Below are positions 13,161 through 26,301 of a DNA stretch of 64,000 nucleotides, piece after piece. Position 1 is the stretch's first letter; every line of letters starts with the position of its first letter. Under the pieces are notes generated by a model, which was given only the letters and a program-made list of their open reading frames with translations, had not been told where the DNA came from and searched no databases. The position numbers and the translations under genes were made by a program. The stretch is from Bostrychus sinensis (Eukaryota > Chordata > Actinopteri > Gobiiformes > Eleotridae): the NCBI GenBank assembly GCA_020698575.1, contig CM036239.1, forward strand, positions 44,977,763-45,041,762, in the 5' to 3' direction.

Positions 13161-13534
13161 CTTTTACACTTTACTCATTTGTCTGTTTGTTTTTAAGTCT
13201 GGCTTTGTTTACATAAGATAGATGTTTTTGAGTGGGTAGCTCTCAGCCAATCACAGCCAAGAAAAAGGAAGAAAAAGCAAAAATATAATGAGAGGCGGCT
13301 GGAGTTTATCAGACCAGTAAATAAGCCTATATTTAACTTCTACATAGAAATTAGTAATAAAAAAGACAAAGCAAACATTAAACAAACTGGCTTTACATGC
13401 ATTAACATCTCAAGAATGAATTACTAAAGCACTTTTATAAACATACAAATAAACGTGGAAATGTGGAAATGCAACTTATGACAAACATGAGATCGTGGGG
13501 GAGGCCATGGAGAGAGAAGTGTTGAAAAAGCAGT

Positions 13535-13672
13535 TTGTTAGAGACAGGAAGGAAGGAAGAAAGGAAGGAAGGACGCATGAGCTCAGCGAAGACGCAGCAG
13601 AAGGGAGTAGGAGAGCAGGAGAAGGAGGGGGGTTAGAGCCAGGAAGGAGGCAAGGAGGAAGGAGAGACGAGG

Positions 13673-13708
<36 letters not shown>

Positions 13709-13760
13709 GAAGGAAGGAGGCACAGGCCATAAAAAGGATATTGAGGAAGTGGAGATAAAA
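13535..13760. repeat. Purine-rich (GGAA)n tract with 30-base G run
   Basis: The plus strand is almost all purine with many ggaagg and ggagg words. An uninterrupted run of 30 guanines lies at 13674-13703. The open frames crossing it are low-complexity by-products. Confidence 0.85.
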
Positions 13761-14517
13761 GCCAAAAGGAGGGTGTGATTACGGGAACGGCTGCTCAGAT
13801 AAAGAGAAGAGCAGAAAAAAAAACACAGAGGAGGAGGAGACAGAGGAGAATGAGAAATTAGGGGATGAAGAATACAGAAGGGAGGGGTCTGAGGACATAT
13901 GAGAAATATTGAGACAGATATGATGATCTTTGCTCTCTGTACCCACATGAGGAAGTTTATTAGTTTGTTTGAGTGCATGAAGGAAGGAAGGAAAAGGATG
14001 CAGCACTGTCCTTTTCCTGCAGTTTGTCTCCAGAAAAGCATCATGGGAACATTGGTGTTAAACAGTGGCTGTGGTGATGAAGAGCTGTGTCCGCATACAA
14101 AGCAAAATGAAAAGGTCCACCTCTTTAACTGGTTTAGTCTGAAATTCCACAAAGCTCTACATTGAAACACATCTAGACATGGTTTAATAATAAAAACAGG
14201 ACAATATGATGAGACTTATTCTATATAATTATATACTGTATTCATAATTTATAAAATTAGGTATTTGTCTGTCAGAAGGATTATCATTGTATTATCATCT
14301 GTCAAATTTGTAATGTTTTTTATATAACAAATACAGGAGCTGACAACTATAATAGGAACAGAACAGAATAGAACAGCACTAAGATTCTCTAGAGCTCTCA
14401 TAGAGATAAGTTGACCTCTGCATTTGACCCACGCTTCAATGGTTAATAGCACATTTTTAGAACAACTATCGCTGCACAAAGTGCTTTACAGGCATAATAA
14501 AGTACAGTACTTTAATA

Positions 14518-14976
14518 CAGGGGTGTCCAAACTATGGCCCGGGGGCCAAATGTGGCCCGCAGACTATTTTTTATTGGCCCTCGGGCTTCATTCACAATTG
14601 GCCCAAATTGCCACAGGTAGCACTGTTCACTGCAAGGTTGAAGCGCAGGTAAAAAACTTGATTTGTGTGAGATGTACCTGGCATTAAGAAAAACAAAAAC
14701 AAAAAAAACAAAAAAAAATTAGCGGTTGGTGGCACCAAAAAAAAAAAAAAAAAGCCGTACTATGTGCTGGTGCCCAAATGTGGGATTGTCGAAGGGGGTC
14801 AAGAGTAAAACAAATCAATAAAAATATCCATAAGAATAATTCACTGTGAAGATCCCTGAAGGAAAGTGATATCTTGTTTTGTGGTGATGCAAAATATGGC
14901 GCCTCGACTGAGTGGCCCTCCTGCACATACATTTTTCAGTATGTGGCCCCCAAGGAAAAAAGTTTGGACACCCCTG
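14518..14976. mobile_element. hAT-like MITE (caggggtgtcc family) with perfect 8-bp duplication
   Basis: Ends are caggggtgtccaaact and agtttggacacccctg, an exact 16-bp inverted pair. It is flanked on both sides by ctttaata (14510-14517 and 14977-14984). No transposase frame, so it is non-autonomous. Related copies are at 33976-34258 and 44704-45108. Confidence 0.9.
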
Positions 14977-16030
14977 CTTTAATATAACAAAATTATATAC
15001 CATGTCAAATGAGGCGTAAAAGCAAATAAAAACAATAAAAGTGCAATACAATACAGAGGAAATAAAAACAAAAAAATGTAAAACAACAATCAAAAGTCCA
15101 GCTCAGCTTGTGTTAAAAGCTAACAAATGGGTTTTTAATAAAGATTTAAAAATATTCAACTCAGTGCCGCTGGGGCAACCGGTCAGGAGCAGTGCCTGGG
15201 GACCCTTCTCCAAATCTTGACCCAGGATCCTGGTCAGAGTACCTAGCTGGAGGATTAACCTACTGTGCATGTCTTTATAAACCCACACAGACATGGGGAC
15301 AACATGCAAGCTCCACACAGAAAGGAATTATGCGGTCCAGGAATTGAAACCGGGACCATTATAGTGAGACGACACATTGACCCGGGTCACTCAAATAATG
15401 TGGCATAGACACTACCAGGTGAGCCACCGAGGCGCAAAGACTAAACCAGCTCCACATTTCACTGACAAGAATGGGAACTATTTTATCAGAATGAGCAGAC
15501 ACTGTGTAAATATGGCTATGGCTCATTGTTCTTGAGCTTTTGGTTTTGCCTTGAAGTTTATGCACATCCGAAAAACTGTAGCTGGAAAATTATTTTATAC
15601 TGTTAAGCTCCAAAAGGATTGTACCATAATGGCAAAATGTGCAACATGCAACAACTACTTCTTTCCTTTCAGCTTTTGCCCTCTTACAGGTGAGCTGACA
15701 AAGGGGAGCATCCAGGACATTTGCCCTGGTCTTAGGATCACGGGGCCCAAAATTAGACCTTCTTTATTTTGTATACAGGGAGGCCTCCACTCAAGAGATT
15801 TTGTCTGGGGCCCCATCAACTCTGTTAGCGGGCCTGTCCTCCATGGTCGCTACAGCAAATCAGCTACCTAGTGTTTATGCATATTATTTTGGCATAGGTC
15901 TTATGGAAGGTTTCCTTCTTGGTGCAACCCTCTCCATTTATCCACACATGGGACCGGCATAAAGTGTACAGAGGACTGCATTGTGACTGACAGCAGTTCT
16001 TTTGGTAATACAAAAAAGCAGGAGTCGCAC

Positions 16031-16235
16031 CACAAAGCTCAGCTGGAAGAGCTGCTGCACATTTGCACGGCAACTACTGCCTGCCTCAGTGTTGTGGGTT
16101 CAAGTCCAGACTCCAACACTTTGCTGAATGTCTTTCCCTGCTCTCTCCCCCATGATTTCCTGTTATTTCTTGACTGCACTATCCAATAAAGCCGAAAAAA
16201 GACCTAAAAATACTTCTTTTTTTTTTTTTTTTACT
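16031..16235 (+). mobile_element. tRNA-derived SINE
   Basis: A box-like agctcagctgg near 16037 and B box-like gggttcaagtcc near 16096 have tRNA promoter spacing. A non-tRNA body follows, then ccaataaag and an A/T-rich tail. This is the layout of a polymerase III SINE; the family name is not assigned. Confidence 0.65.
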
Positions 16236-17499
16236 GTCAACTTAAAGAGATTTTGTCACCTCACTTTGCATTGTCAGTGCAACCAAATAACTTACAATAC
16301 ATATAACGCAGCCCGTCTCTCCTCTCTGTCTCACATCACAACACTGAAAAGCCACCAACACGAGCAGCCACCCGCCTCTTCTAACTTCTCACTTATCGCT
16401 CGCCTCGAACACTTCCTCGGGGAGTTGGACAGCTGTTATCTTTGGCCGCCAATGTCACTGTCGCACCAGTAATAGGAACCTTGTCCTCGCTAGTCAACCC
16501 CCCATCCCCCCGGCCACCCATCAAACAAAGGAAGTTTTCAGAGAGGGCAATCAATATCAAATGAAACCCTGTCTAGTTCGTCAGCTTCCCATTTCTCACA
16601 ACCCTTCTAAAGGCTCTGTATTTGACAAAATGATAAGTCATGAAGGTGTATCTAAAGCGCGTGTGTGGCCGATGGACTTTGACCTCTGTTATGTCAACAT
16701 ACTTCTTAAGAAAGTGTGAGGCAAAGAGATACAGGTGTAGCAGGAACTACAGTGGGCCAGATAAGAGAACGTGTTGCTTCACATTTCCTTGGTCAGTTTC
16801 CAGTTTAGCGGTTATTTATTTTTATATATATATATATATCAAGTTAAAGCCAAATTTAAACACATTTATAGCCAAATTGATGAAAATAAATAAATAGATT
16901 TGTCATTGTTAGCCTCAATAAAGAGCCAAATTGTAAAATTGAGGTAAAAATGTCCACCAAGTGCCGCACTGTTTCCTGTGTTGTGGCTATTGCTACTGCT
17001 AACACTCAAAGGAGATTAAATACTAACTGTGGAGAATCTGCAGATGCTAAAAACACCTACCAGAGATAAGAATGCCTTTACCTCTGTAATGTCCTTGTTT
17101 AGACGTGTTTGGCAAAAAAGAACAGCATAGGGTGGTGTGCAGCGCTAACTTGTTGTTTATGAGACGTGTTCAAAAGCTTTTGCCGTCTTTTAACAAACAC
17201 AAAAAAATGAGGTCTTCACTGATGTCACTGTGAAAATAATGAACACTGCTGCTGCTTCACTTGTTTCTTTATGCTACCAATAGAGTACTTATTAAAACAG
17301 TTTTCTTAGCCAGATAATGTTTATAAAAGGTTGTAAAATGTTGCACGCTAGGCAGAAGATGATTTACTGTGGTGACCCCAGAAGCAAAAAGGAAACAAGT
17401 TTTTAGTTAGTTACTGCCTAAATGTCAGTGTCCTACTTAACAGAAATAGATGCAGTGGGATGCAAAGGAAAAGTGTCCCGCCACTACATGAGTGACTTG

Positions 17500-17760
17500 A
17501 TCAATATTGAATCAAGCTGCCATCTGTCCAGCACACACCAGCTGGACCTCGGTCTCCAGTGGCCCACTTGAGAGCGCGCTGTGTCCGGGACAGGCAGTAG
17601 TACAGTGTGGGTGGGTCACAAGGTCGTTGCTCCGGTATGCTTCCTCCGGGAGGCCCGCATCCCGAGTACTGCAGCTCTGCCAAGATCCCTCCGAGATCCG
17701 GCCTTAGCCATCTGCACACAGCCCAGAGGAGGAAGCACTGAGGGAAGCGTGGGGGTGGAG
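17500..17760. other. GC-rich, CpG-containing block in etv6 intron 2
   Basis: Clearly higher GC and CpG than the surrounding intron, with no repeat signature I recognise. Open frames exist on both strands, but none resembles ETV6 or another family. It could be an enhancer or an internal promoter; human ETV6 is known to use an alternative first exon inside intron 2. The function is inference only. Confidence 0.3.
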
Positions 17761-18076
17761 GTAAAAAAAAAAAAAAAGAAAACGAGACCAAACAAATGTG
17801 TCCCGTAACGGGTTGTGGCAGGAAGTAATCCAGCACGGGCTCGGTTTCAGGACAGGAAACTTCCAATGGGATGAGGTTAGACAGTGACAGTGGGACAGCA
17901 GCAGAAAGAAAGTAAGAGTGGGTTTAGAGGAAGGAGGACTGACAATGGGACAAAAAGTTAGACGAGTTATTGTAAGAGCTAGAGGTTGAGCAATGGTCTA
18001 AAAAGAAAATAACTGATATTGTCAGGCTTTAGTAAAATATATTAAGTTGTATTAAATTATATGAATGTGTGTGTGG

Positions 18077-18480
18077 GTGGCAGTAGCTCAGTAGGTAGAG
18101 CCGTTCACCAGAAAGGTTGGCAGATCGATCCCCACTACTAGCATTGCAAACTGTTGTTGTGTCCATGGGCAAGACACTTCATCCACATTGCCTTGTATAA
18201 ATGTGTCAGTGTGAAGTGTTCAGTAAAGTATATAGGGTAGGCAAAATAAGCTTGAGCTCCAGCCTACACCTTTTCGGTCTCTTTGTTTATGTGCAGAATG
18301 ATCACTTATTTACATTAACATATGACAATTTATCAATGAATAAATGTATCTGCAATCATTCTGTTATACCTGTGACCGAAATAAACTAGCAAACTGGTAA
18401 GTAGCTCACTACCACCAGTGTGTGACGGAGGAGTGAATGAATAATGCAAATTTGGGTGACTAGAAAAGTGCAATAACAGG
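18077..18480 (+). repeat. SINE-like repeat, family A
   Basis: Starts with ggcagtagctcagtaggtag (A box-like), then cagatcgatcccc (B box-like), then gttgtgtccatgggcaagac and later gaggagtgaatgaataatg. The same order recurs at 23085-23400, 40497-40690, 56598-56890 and, interrupted, 25437-26460. Confidence 0.65.
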
Positions 18481-20859
18481 CCGATGCACTATCATTTAAG
18501 GACAAAATGATTTTTCCTTATAGGCAAAACAACAGAGAAAATGGATGGTCATAAATCTCTGCATGTAGTAACTACAACTACTACAACTAGAACACATGAC
18601 CTTCTAATTGCAAGGTGGGAGTGCTAGTCTAGTTAACTTCCACCACTGAAAGCTGTTTATATGTGCCTCTTCCAACTGACATCTAAATCTCCAGTATGAG
18701 GAATGTATTTTCATGGAACAACATCTTTATGCACATCGGCGTTATCCCAAGTCCTCGACTAAAACCGTGGGCTCCTAATCTTCTCTGATGACACATTATT
18801 TTCTCTGGGAAGCGTTCTGTCGAGAACAGAGTTACCAGGGCAACTCATGAGCGCCCGGGATGAATGGAGGGAAGAGGAGGATGAGATCATTGGTGTCTTG
18901 TTTCGCTGTTGCCGTACAGAAGCCATCGACTTCCCCTCTCATAGCCAGACGAGCTAATGAGGTCCGTCCTGCTGCGAAACTCACCAGTCCTGTCCAAAGA
19001 TTCACACACCTTCACCGCCTCCATAGAGACGGCTGGAGCACGGAGATCAGAGCTTTTTTTGATGAAAAGAGGGGCATGCGAGTGATGCAATGGGAGGTCA
19101 ATCTGGCCACTTCTAATATGAACAAAAGAATTAAACACACTGCAGATGTGAGCAAGTGTTGGAGCATTGTTTGGTTAAATGCACGATTGAAGAAATCGTG
19201 TTGAGAACAGGTCCACTGCAATAGCTATGTCATTAAATTTATGAGCCTCAACCACTATACATTTTAAAATAATTGCATGGTGGTAATCAGTAAAGCATTT
19301 ACTGTAAGTGGATTGCATAGACCCAAGAACTATTCTGCTGTACAAAAGTATAGCAACATCATAACTGCAGATTTTGTCAAAATTGAGTTCAGACTGAAAA
19401 CAAGCTTTATATTATATCATCTGTTGTATTTAAGGACAAATTTTTATGGCTCAGTTGTATCCCATTTTGTCCCAGGAAATCTTAGTGTTAAATCTGCAGT
19501 AACTTCAAATTTCACACAACTAAAAAAGGCAGCTCTCAGAACCTGGAGCTCTGAATGTTCTGACGATTTCACACAGTTACTGCACTCTGCCTTTGTTTTA
19601 TTGTGATATTTCTGCAGTTGCTGCAAAATGTTGAAACATTGTTTGTTCAAACTCTGAAATGGGACACCACTCAGCCATGAATCTTTGACCCTTTCTCTGT
19701 CAATACACACAGTAATGTACTTCATGATTCTGACTATATGAAAGTGCTCAATAAATAGTTTCTTCAGGACACCCCATATATAATACTGTGAAGTGCCACT
19801 CACACGCACCTGTTGGGTTCCTTCTGGTGGCCCTCATGAGTCTTTTGCAATTCAAGTTCTATTTTACTTTAGGATCAATTTTCTTCCTGTTTTTGTGGTT
19901 TAGACCACTGCTACGTCCTGGTTTAGTCCAGTTTTTGTCCCAGTTTTGTACAGTTCTGGTCCTGGTTTTGGACAGTTTTAGTCTAGGTTTAATCCAGTTT
20001 TAGCCCCCATTCTTTAATCTTGATTTGGACCTGTTTTAGTGCTGGTTTAGTCTTGGTTTAGATGTGGTTTTGTCTCTGTTTTGTTGTTATTCATGGCCAT
20101 TTTTGTTCATTAAAGATGGTAAATAAACAGCCAAAAATTAAATAGGTGTAAAAAGTTTGAAAATCACTGGTCTAGTGCACATTTACTACAGCCTGCCTTT
20201 GCCAATGCCTTTGCAGAAGTTGTGAATGGGAAAAACTGCTGTCATTCGTAGGATACTGGTGTGGTCTGTGGATTAGCATTTAGCATGACCCAGTATAAAT
20301 TGGGATGTTTGCAGCTCCCCATTGTCTTGCATACGTTTTTTTATTTTTTCTAACTTGCAGTCTTACAAGGGGCGTGGCTTTCTCTTTTACTTTTGGAAGT
20401 ATGTTTCACACTTTGCTGGATAAGAATTTACACCAGTCGTATTTATTGCAGTGCCTGTGTCAATGTCAATTACAATAACAAAACAAGAATTTACATAAAC
20501 TTCTCTAGGGTCACTGTGCAGCTAAGTATTCTCTTTTATTCTATTTTTTACTCAAAGCACTTGGCTGGCATGACTAATGGTTTATTTGCAACATTGTCAC
20601 ATTGAGGACAATAACTTTTGTGAATGTGGCATGCAGTTCACTGTTTCTCAAACATAAGCAATGACACTGTGCATAAATTACTGTTCACCTCAGAAGATCA
20701 TGTATTGAGACTGTATACTTCATGTTAAATTAACAATCATATATCATGAGAACCCCCTTACTCTACTGTACATGTTGATAATTCTTCAAAAAGTCATATG
20801 ATTTTATACTTTGTTTTAAATAATAATTATCCTGTGTTTTCCTTAAATGTTAAGTCAAT

Positions 20860-21325
20860 TTTGGTCACCTCTGGAACAGCATTGCATGGTTTACAACCTT
20901 TAAAAACATTATTTGACTAAAAAAAATAAAATGTTTTAATAGGCTAAGTACTCTACTGGTGCCAGCAGAGTGCAGCTCTGTTGTGCTCTTTTGAACAGAA
21001 AAAAATTCCTTAAAATATTTACAACAATTTACTACAAAATGAAAAATGCCTGTGAGGAATCAGTGGAAACAGAACTATACACCATTTTTTTGATAAATGA
21101 ATGAGAGCAGACTGAATGTAGAGGGCTTGTTGATTAGTCAGTGCTTCCTGGAGTGGGCGAGGGTTCATGGAATGTTCTGCCTCAGAACAGCTGTGCCAGA
21201 GAATACAGGATTACTTAACTATGCATGAAGCAAAACACAACACCCAGGTATGTTTTTAATGAGGGAACAACATTATAACATGATAGAAGGCTCAGAAAAG
21301 TCAATTTTGCATAATATAACGCATT
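20860..21325 (-). mobile_element. Inverted, eroded copy of the family B MITE
   Basis: In reverse complement it shares the order of words of the 8141 element: ttttgcataatat, cattataacatg, acctgggtgttgtg, actccaggaagcactgac and ggttgtaaacc. The terminal TTAA sites are lost. Confidence 0.6.
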
Positions 21326-23084
21326 CAAAAATTATAATGGGTCTGACTTAAAATGTATAGTAAAGTAAAAAAAAAAAAGTTTATATTTTATATTTAATTT
21401 TAATGTTTAGAATCAATTTAAAAATAAATTCTCAAAATAGATTTAACCCAAAAATTTCAAATAATTTAATTCTCAAAGTTGCTTGCAGTGAGAATTTAGT
21501 CAAATAGAAAACAAACTTGGTACTGGGCTTTCATGAGGCCTTTTGCCTGAGTTTGTTTTTATGTTTGGCTAACGTTACGTGTGCTTTCTCCTACACACCT
21601 GTCTCCAGAAAAAGATGTGCAGAGTATTTCCTTTTCTAAAATAATTTAAATCTAAAAATATAACATATTCAAATAATATTCTTTGCTTGTCTTGCATAAG
21701 TTTCAGTAGTTCAATATGAAATTACAATGACTATTTTCTAATTATCTTGGAAATAAATGATCAGATAATTCCACGAACCCCCTGCAATGTGCTCGCGTAC
21801 CCCTAACGGTCCTCATATCCCTGGTTGGGAAACACTGTATTATATAACCAATCTGTGGAGTACATTTGACCTGTCTTTTTTTTTTTCCTCAGAGCTTTTG
21901 ACAGCACCTGCGTCTACAATTGACAGTACATTAACTATGTGAGAACTCATTCACATGACATAACACAGTCCCTTTGGCATCATTTATTCAGTAACCTGAC
22001 CACTTCCATGATATGTACTTTCTAGGTGCTTGCTTTGTTAGCATTAGCGCTGACCGTTTGTGTAAGCCAATACCTGAATCCTTTTTCTAAACAGGAAAGC
22101 GAAATGAGGAAGAAATAATAACCATAGGGCTTTCCAGTTAAAGTAAAGCTAAAGTATTACATTACAACCATATCACAGCAGTGTCACTATATTTTCAGAG
22201 GATGCCACAATAAAGCAACAAGCTACTCACTTCCCATTTGGGCTGCACTGTCGATTTTGAAATAAAATTTTAGCCAAAAGTGGAATAAAAAGTGCTGCAT
22301 GTTGAGTCATACTTTGCCTAATTTTAGATCAGTATGTAGGCTCTAGACAGACAAAAGATGTACATTAAATGCACATAAACATATCCAACCATAAGTGTTC
22401 GGTCCTGCCCTGGGCTGTTGAACAACTATTGAAAAAACTAACAAAAATCTATGTCTGCATCTGAAAGAGTGGGACTTTGCTCTGGGAACTGAAAGCTCTT
22501 TAGTCACGCATTTCTTCTGTAAATGTTTGTCTTTTCGGTCGAAGCGGTGCAGTGGGCGGATATTGGTGTTGCTATCTCAATAGAGTAAAGGATTTTCTTT
22601 CTCCAGACGCAGAGGAGGAGGAAAGAGGCGAACGAAGGAAGAGAAGCGGAGGTTTGGCCATGACCTGCGACCTCCTGAGTCAGGAACATGTGGCCATTTC
22701 CACATTCAATTTTGATTCACTGTGATTTCCCCGACATTTGTTTAAAGAATTTGGTTGTTAAGACTCTGACTTTAAAGAGAATGAGTCAAAAGCTCAGCAG
22801 TGTTTCACAACATGAACAAGTAGAAGTGGATGAGTAGATAGCAAAAAAGTACTCCTACTAAAATAATCTCTCGGTCTGCATTTTAAATACAATATTTTAG
22901 TATTATTATATCTATTATTTTCATTGTGAGAACATATAGATTTGAAAAATATTATCTAGGGGTGCAATATATAGTATAATTAGAAACTATGTGGAATGTT
23001 GTGACTTACAATATATTAAATGCTTCATTTGCCTTGATAAAAGTTGATTTTGAATGTAAGTACTTAACAAGACCATCTGTGTCT

Positions 23085-23400
23085 TCAGCAGCTGCTCAGT
23101 AGGTAGGTTGGCTGCCAGCATTGCATACTGCTGTTGTGTCCTTGGGCAAGACACTTCACTAACCTTAACTACTCCAGTGTCTGTGGCACTGCCATATGAA
23201 AGGATAGTGTGGTTGCTGGTGGACCACCTATTTACTGGTGGCCATAGGTGGACAATGGCAACCACATCCCCATCAGTCTGCCCCAGGGCAGCCGTTGCTA
23301 GAGAAGTAGCTCACCACCACCATTGTGACTGAGGAGTGAATGAATAATGTACCTAAATCAAAAGTGACATTGTCTAGAAAAGCACTTAATAAAACCAATG
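23085..23400 (+). repeat. SINE-like repeat, family A
   Basis: Carries the family landmarks gctcagtaggtag, gttgtgtccttgggcaagac and gaggagtgaatgaataatg. The 5' tRNA-like part is shortened. Confidence 0.6.
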
Positions 23401-23467
23401 CATATATTTTTCCTTGTAAAACTGAATAAAAAATAAGAAATACAGGACTGTTAACAGTAATATTAAT

Positions 23468-23997
23468 TACTGTATTTTCTGCACTATAGGGTGCTCCAGA
23501 TTATAAGGCGCACTGTCATTGAATGGTCTATTTTCAAACTTTTTTCACATATAAAGCTCTCTGGACTAAAAGGTGAAACAAAACAGTCAGATAAGTCAGT
23601 CAGTCAAACTTTATTCAACGCATTCACCATAACTCCCAAACTTGTTCAGTTGTAATGCATGAATAAAAAACACAATCTGAGACCGCTAAATCAAACGATA
23701 GCGTATTCACGATAACTCATAACTGTTCACTTAACGTTATAACAAAATACAACAAAATACAACACAATACACTTTCAGTTCATTCCTCGTCCACAATTCC
23801 CTCAAATTCTTCATCTTCAGTGTCCGAGTTAAACAGTTGGGCGATTATGGCAATATTATGGTGAAGCACAGTATGTATTACTCCGCAATGCTCCTGACTA
23901 CGGAAGCCGTAAATAAATTTATATATAAGACACTCTGGTCGTTTTTAGAGAAGATTGAAGTCTTTTAAGTGCGCCCTATAGTGCGGAAAATATGGTA
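23468..23997. mobile_element. DNA transposon remnant with long inverted ends
   Basis: The left end tactgtattttctgcactat and the right end atagtgcggaaaatatggta are inverted repeats of about 24 bp with a few mismatches. This end sequence is common in teleost non-autonomous elements. No clear target duplication and no transposase frame. Confidence 0.65.
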
Positions 23998-24231
23998 CAA
24001 AATATTGTGTTGATTCTTCATCATTCGGTAAGGACAGTGTCAACCAACAAAATGTGTACAAGTAACTTCTATCCAGGTGTAGGGTTAGAAGTTGTACATT
24101 TTGCTGTACAACTATGAAGACAATTGTATACATTATAATACACTATAGAGGTTTTATATATTTTTAAATTTGTAAATTTTGTTTATGTATACCTTGAGAC
24201 AGAAGTAGAAGCACAACTACAATATTTCTAT

Positions 24232-24647
24232 TAGGGCTGCAACTAACATTTTTTTTTTTATAACTGATTAATCTGTTGATTCTTTTTACAATTAGTTGAT
24301 TAATAATCAGATAGTGAAGTACAATTAAATATGCAATGACTTGGTAGCCTAACAGTGACAAGTGGTTAAAAACGTATGTTTTATAGTTTAATTGTGATAT
24401 ATTACAAAAACTATACTAGAAAGCAATGACATTGTTTTCCACAAAATGTTTTTAATCAAAAACACAAAATGTACATTCTCTTTTACCATTTCTGTGCTTT
24501 TACTCCTCTGTCTTGGTAATAAAAACACATGGCATGTTCCAGAGACTATGAATTCTCCAAATAGCGATTAATCGTCAACTAAATTATTTGACAATTATTT
24601 GAATGATCAATTATATTTGATTAATCTGATTAACTGCTGCTGCTCTA
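24232..24647. mobile_element. hAT-like MITE with 8-bp duplication
   Basis: Begins tagggctgcaactaac and ends in the decayed inverted end actgctgctgctcta. The flanking 8-mers atttctat (24224-24231) and atttctag (24648-24655) match at 7 of 8 positions. Interior rich in gattaat words. Confidence 0.75.
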
Positions 24648-24715
24648 ATTTCTAGGCAAACCTGCTCACTAATAATGACATATTTAATTGCTATATTCCT
24701 GCAATATCCACCCAC

Positions 24716-25060
24716 TTGATCTTGTACCACAACGCCCTCCTCGGAGGGAACTATGACAGGTGGGTGGGTTGGAGGAAAAGCCACCTCCACACATGGACTT
24801 TTACTCTTGAGCCCGGTGAAAACTCCCCTGTTCCACTACTTCCCCCTCCGGTGTCTGTGCACGTGCCCGCCCCCGTCCGGCAGAGCTGGACTTCATCCAG
24901 TCAAAACAAACATTAAACAGCTCATCAATCACACACACTTTTATGGGCAGGAAGTAGCACGACCTGTTTCTGATAACTCGCCGGGCGCAGGAACAAGCCA
25001 GCTCTTGTACTTAGTTCCTGAATTCGGCTCTAACCGCCACTCTTCCTTTTGTTCCCAAGC
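24716..25060. other. GC-rich non-repeat block in etv6 intron 2
   Basis: A GC-rich island with an ETS-type core (caggaagtag near 24949), a GATA-type core (tgataac near 24971) and a RUNX-like accacaac near 24727. Open frames on both strands do not resemble any family. It reads like a candidate haematopoietic enhancer, but motif matches this short are weak evidence. Confidence 0.3.
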
Positions 25061-25436
25061 CAGGTTTTTCTTCTTCTACTACTATGTGTGCACATGCTTC
25101 AAAGAGTATTGTTAACAAATAAAAAGGCTGGTCTAAATCCCTCAAACTAAACTTTACTGAGTCAGTTTTTCCACAAGGAGAAAGTGATGTCTGGATTTTA
25201 GAAAATTCTCTTTCCAATAACAGTGGTTTCTTGCCAACTTTCAAAACTTGTATACAGTAGTATTGCATCCATTATAAGCAATGTGACACTTACATATCAA
25301 ATATCAAAGCATGCAAATCTTTTTGGAATATAAGAAATGGCATTTTGATACATCTGACTCTCTCTTAGAAGTATCACCACGATGATTCAGTAGGTCACAA
25401 CAGACAGTTTTCCGGCTCATGGATCAACATTGGGCA

Positions 25437-25465
25437 GCCGAAGCTCATTTGGTAGAGAAGTTGGC
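25437..25465 (+). repeat. SINE-like family A, left part, split by an insertion
   Basis: cagccgaagctcatttggtag is the A-box part of the SINE. Its continuation (cactaacccaaaggttgg, cagcactgcatagtgttgttg) resumes at 26302 after an intervening transposon. Confidence 0.6.
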
Positions 25466-26301
25466 TAGGGCTGGGCAATATGACAAAAAATCTAATCATG
25501 ATTTTTGTTCCCCCATATTGGTTGATCTGAATTTTTTATTCATTCAATTTTATGTTTACAATTAAAAACTAATAATCATGAGATTAGATTTTAATGTAAA
25601 AAGAAAGTGGGAAATTTATTGTAATATATTTCATTGCAAGTTTAAATTTTTATACAATAAAAACTGTGATAATTTCAACAAATAAAAGAGGCAAGATGAA
25701 AACACCCAGCCCTTTCTCTTGTGAGAGCAGCAGCGTCTGGACGACAGCAGGGGAAAAGTCTGTTTCTATAGAACCGTCCTGTCACTCCATACCATTTCAG
25801 GACCTAGTTCTCCCATTTAGTCAGATTATTATCAGTAGTCACCTATTTAAACTCTGCACTGATCACAAATATTTTTTAAGCTGACGAGCTGCGGCATTGA
25901 CACGCATCACGTGACGCACCACAGCTGTGCACCTCTTCGGCTTTACTGCAAACCAAGGCGTGCGCACCCCGTTTCCAAAGCCCTGGTGGTGTTTCTGCGA
26001 AGTTAGGATGGTTGAAATATATAAGGATAGTTTTGCCCATTTGTACAATGGACAACTGTGGCATAAAACAATTGTATGGACTGTGGTTTTTGTTCAGCAC
26101 AGAAAACGCCAACCTTGTTTGTTCTTTAATGCTTTTCTGTATGTAAATGCGTAGTACGTTTAAAGGTGATTATTCTTCCCAACTCCACTCTTGTTCTTTC
26201 TTGCTCATGCTGTAACAGGAGAGTGGTAACCATAAGCATGCGTGCGCTCGTCTGTACTTAACCGTGATTCAACTTCAAATTCGATTTTTGGCACAGCCCT
26301 A
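25466..26301. mobile_element. hAT-like element inserted in a SINE-like repeat
   Basis: Begins tagggctgggcaatatgac and ends ttggcacagcccta. The flanking 8-mers aagttggc (25458-25465) and atattggc (26302-26309) agree at 6 of 8 positions. The two SINE halves outside it are collinear. There is no transposase frame. Confidence 0.7.

Noticed and set aside
13495..14170. Overlapping open frames with polyglycine or polyproline runs
   Set aside because: They come from the purine-rich tract and G30 run and have no domain content.
17501..17866. Minus-strand frame of 121 codons considered as a missing etv6 exon
   Set aside because: No ETV6-like sequence and the phase is not needed: exon 2 at 36915-37044 already joins exon 3 exactly.
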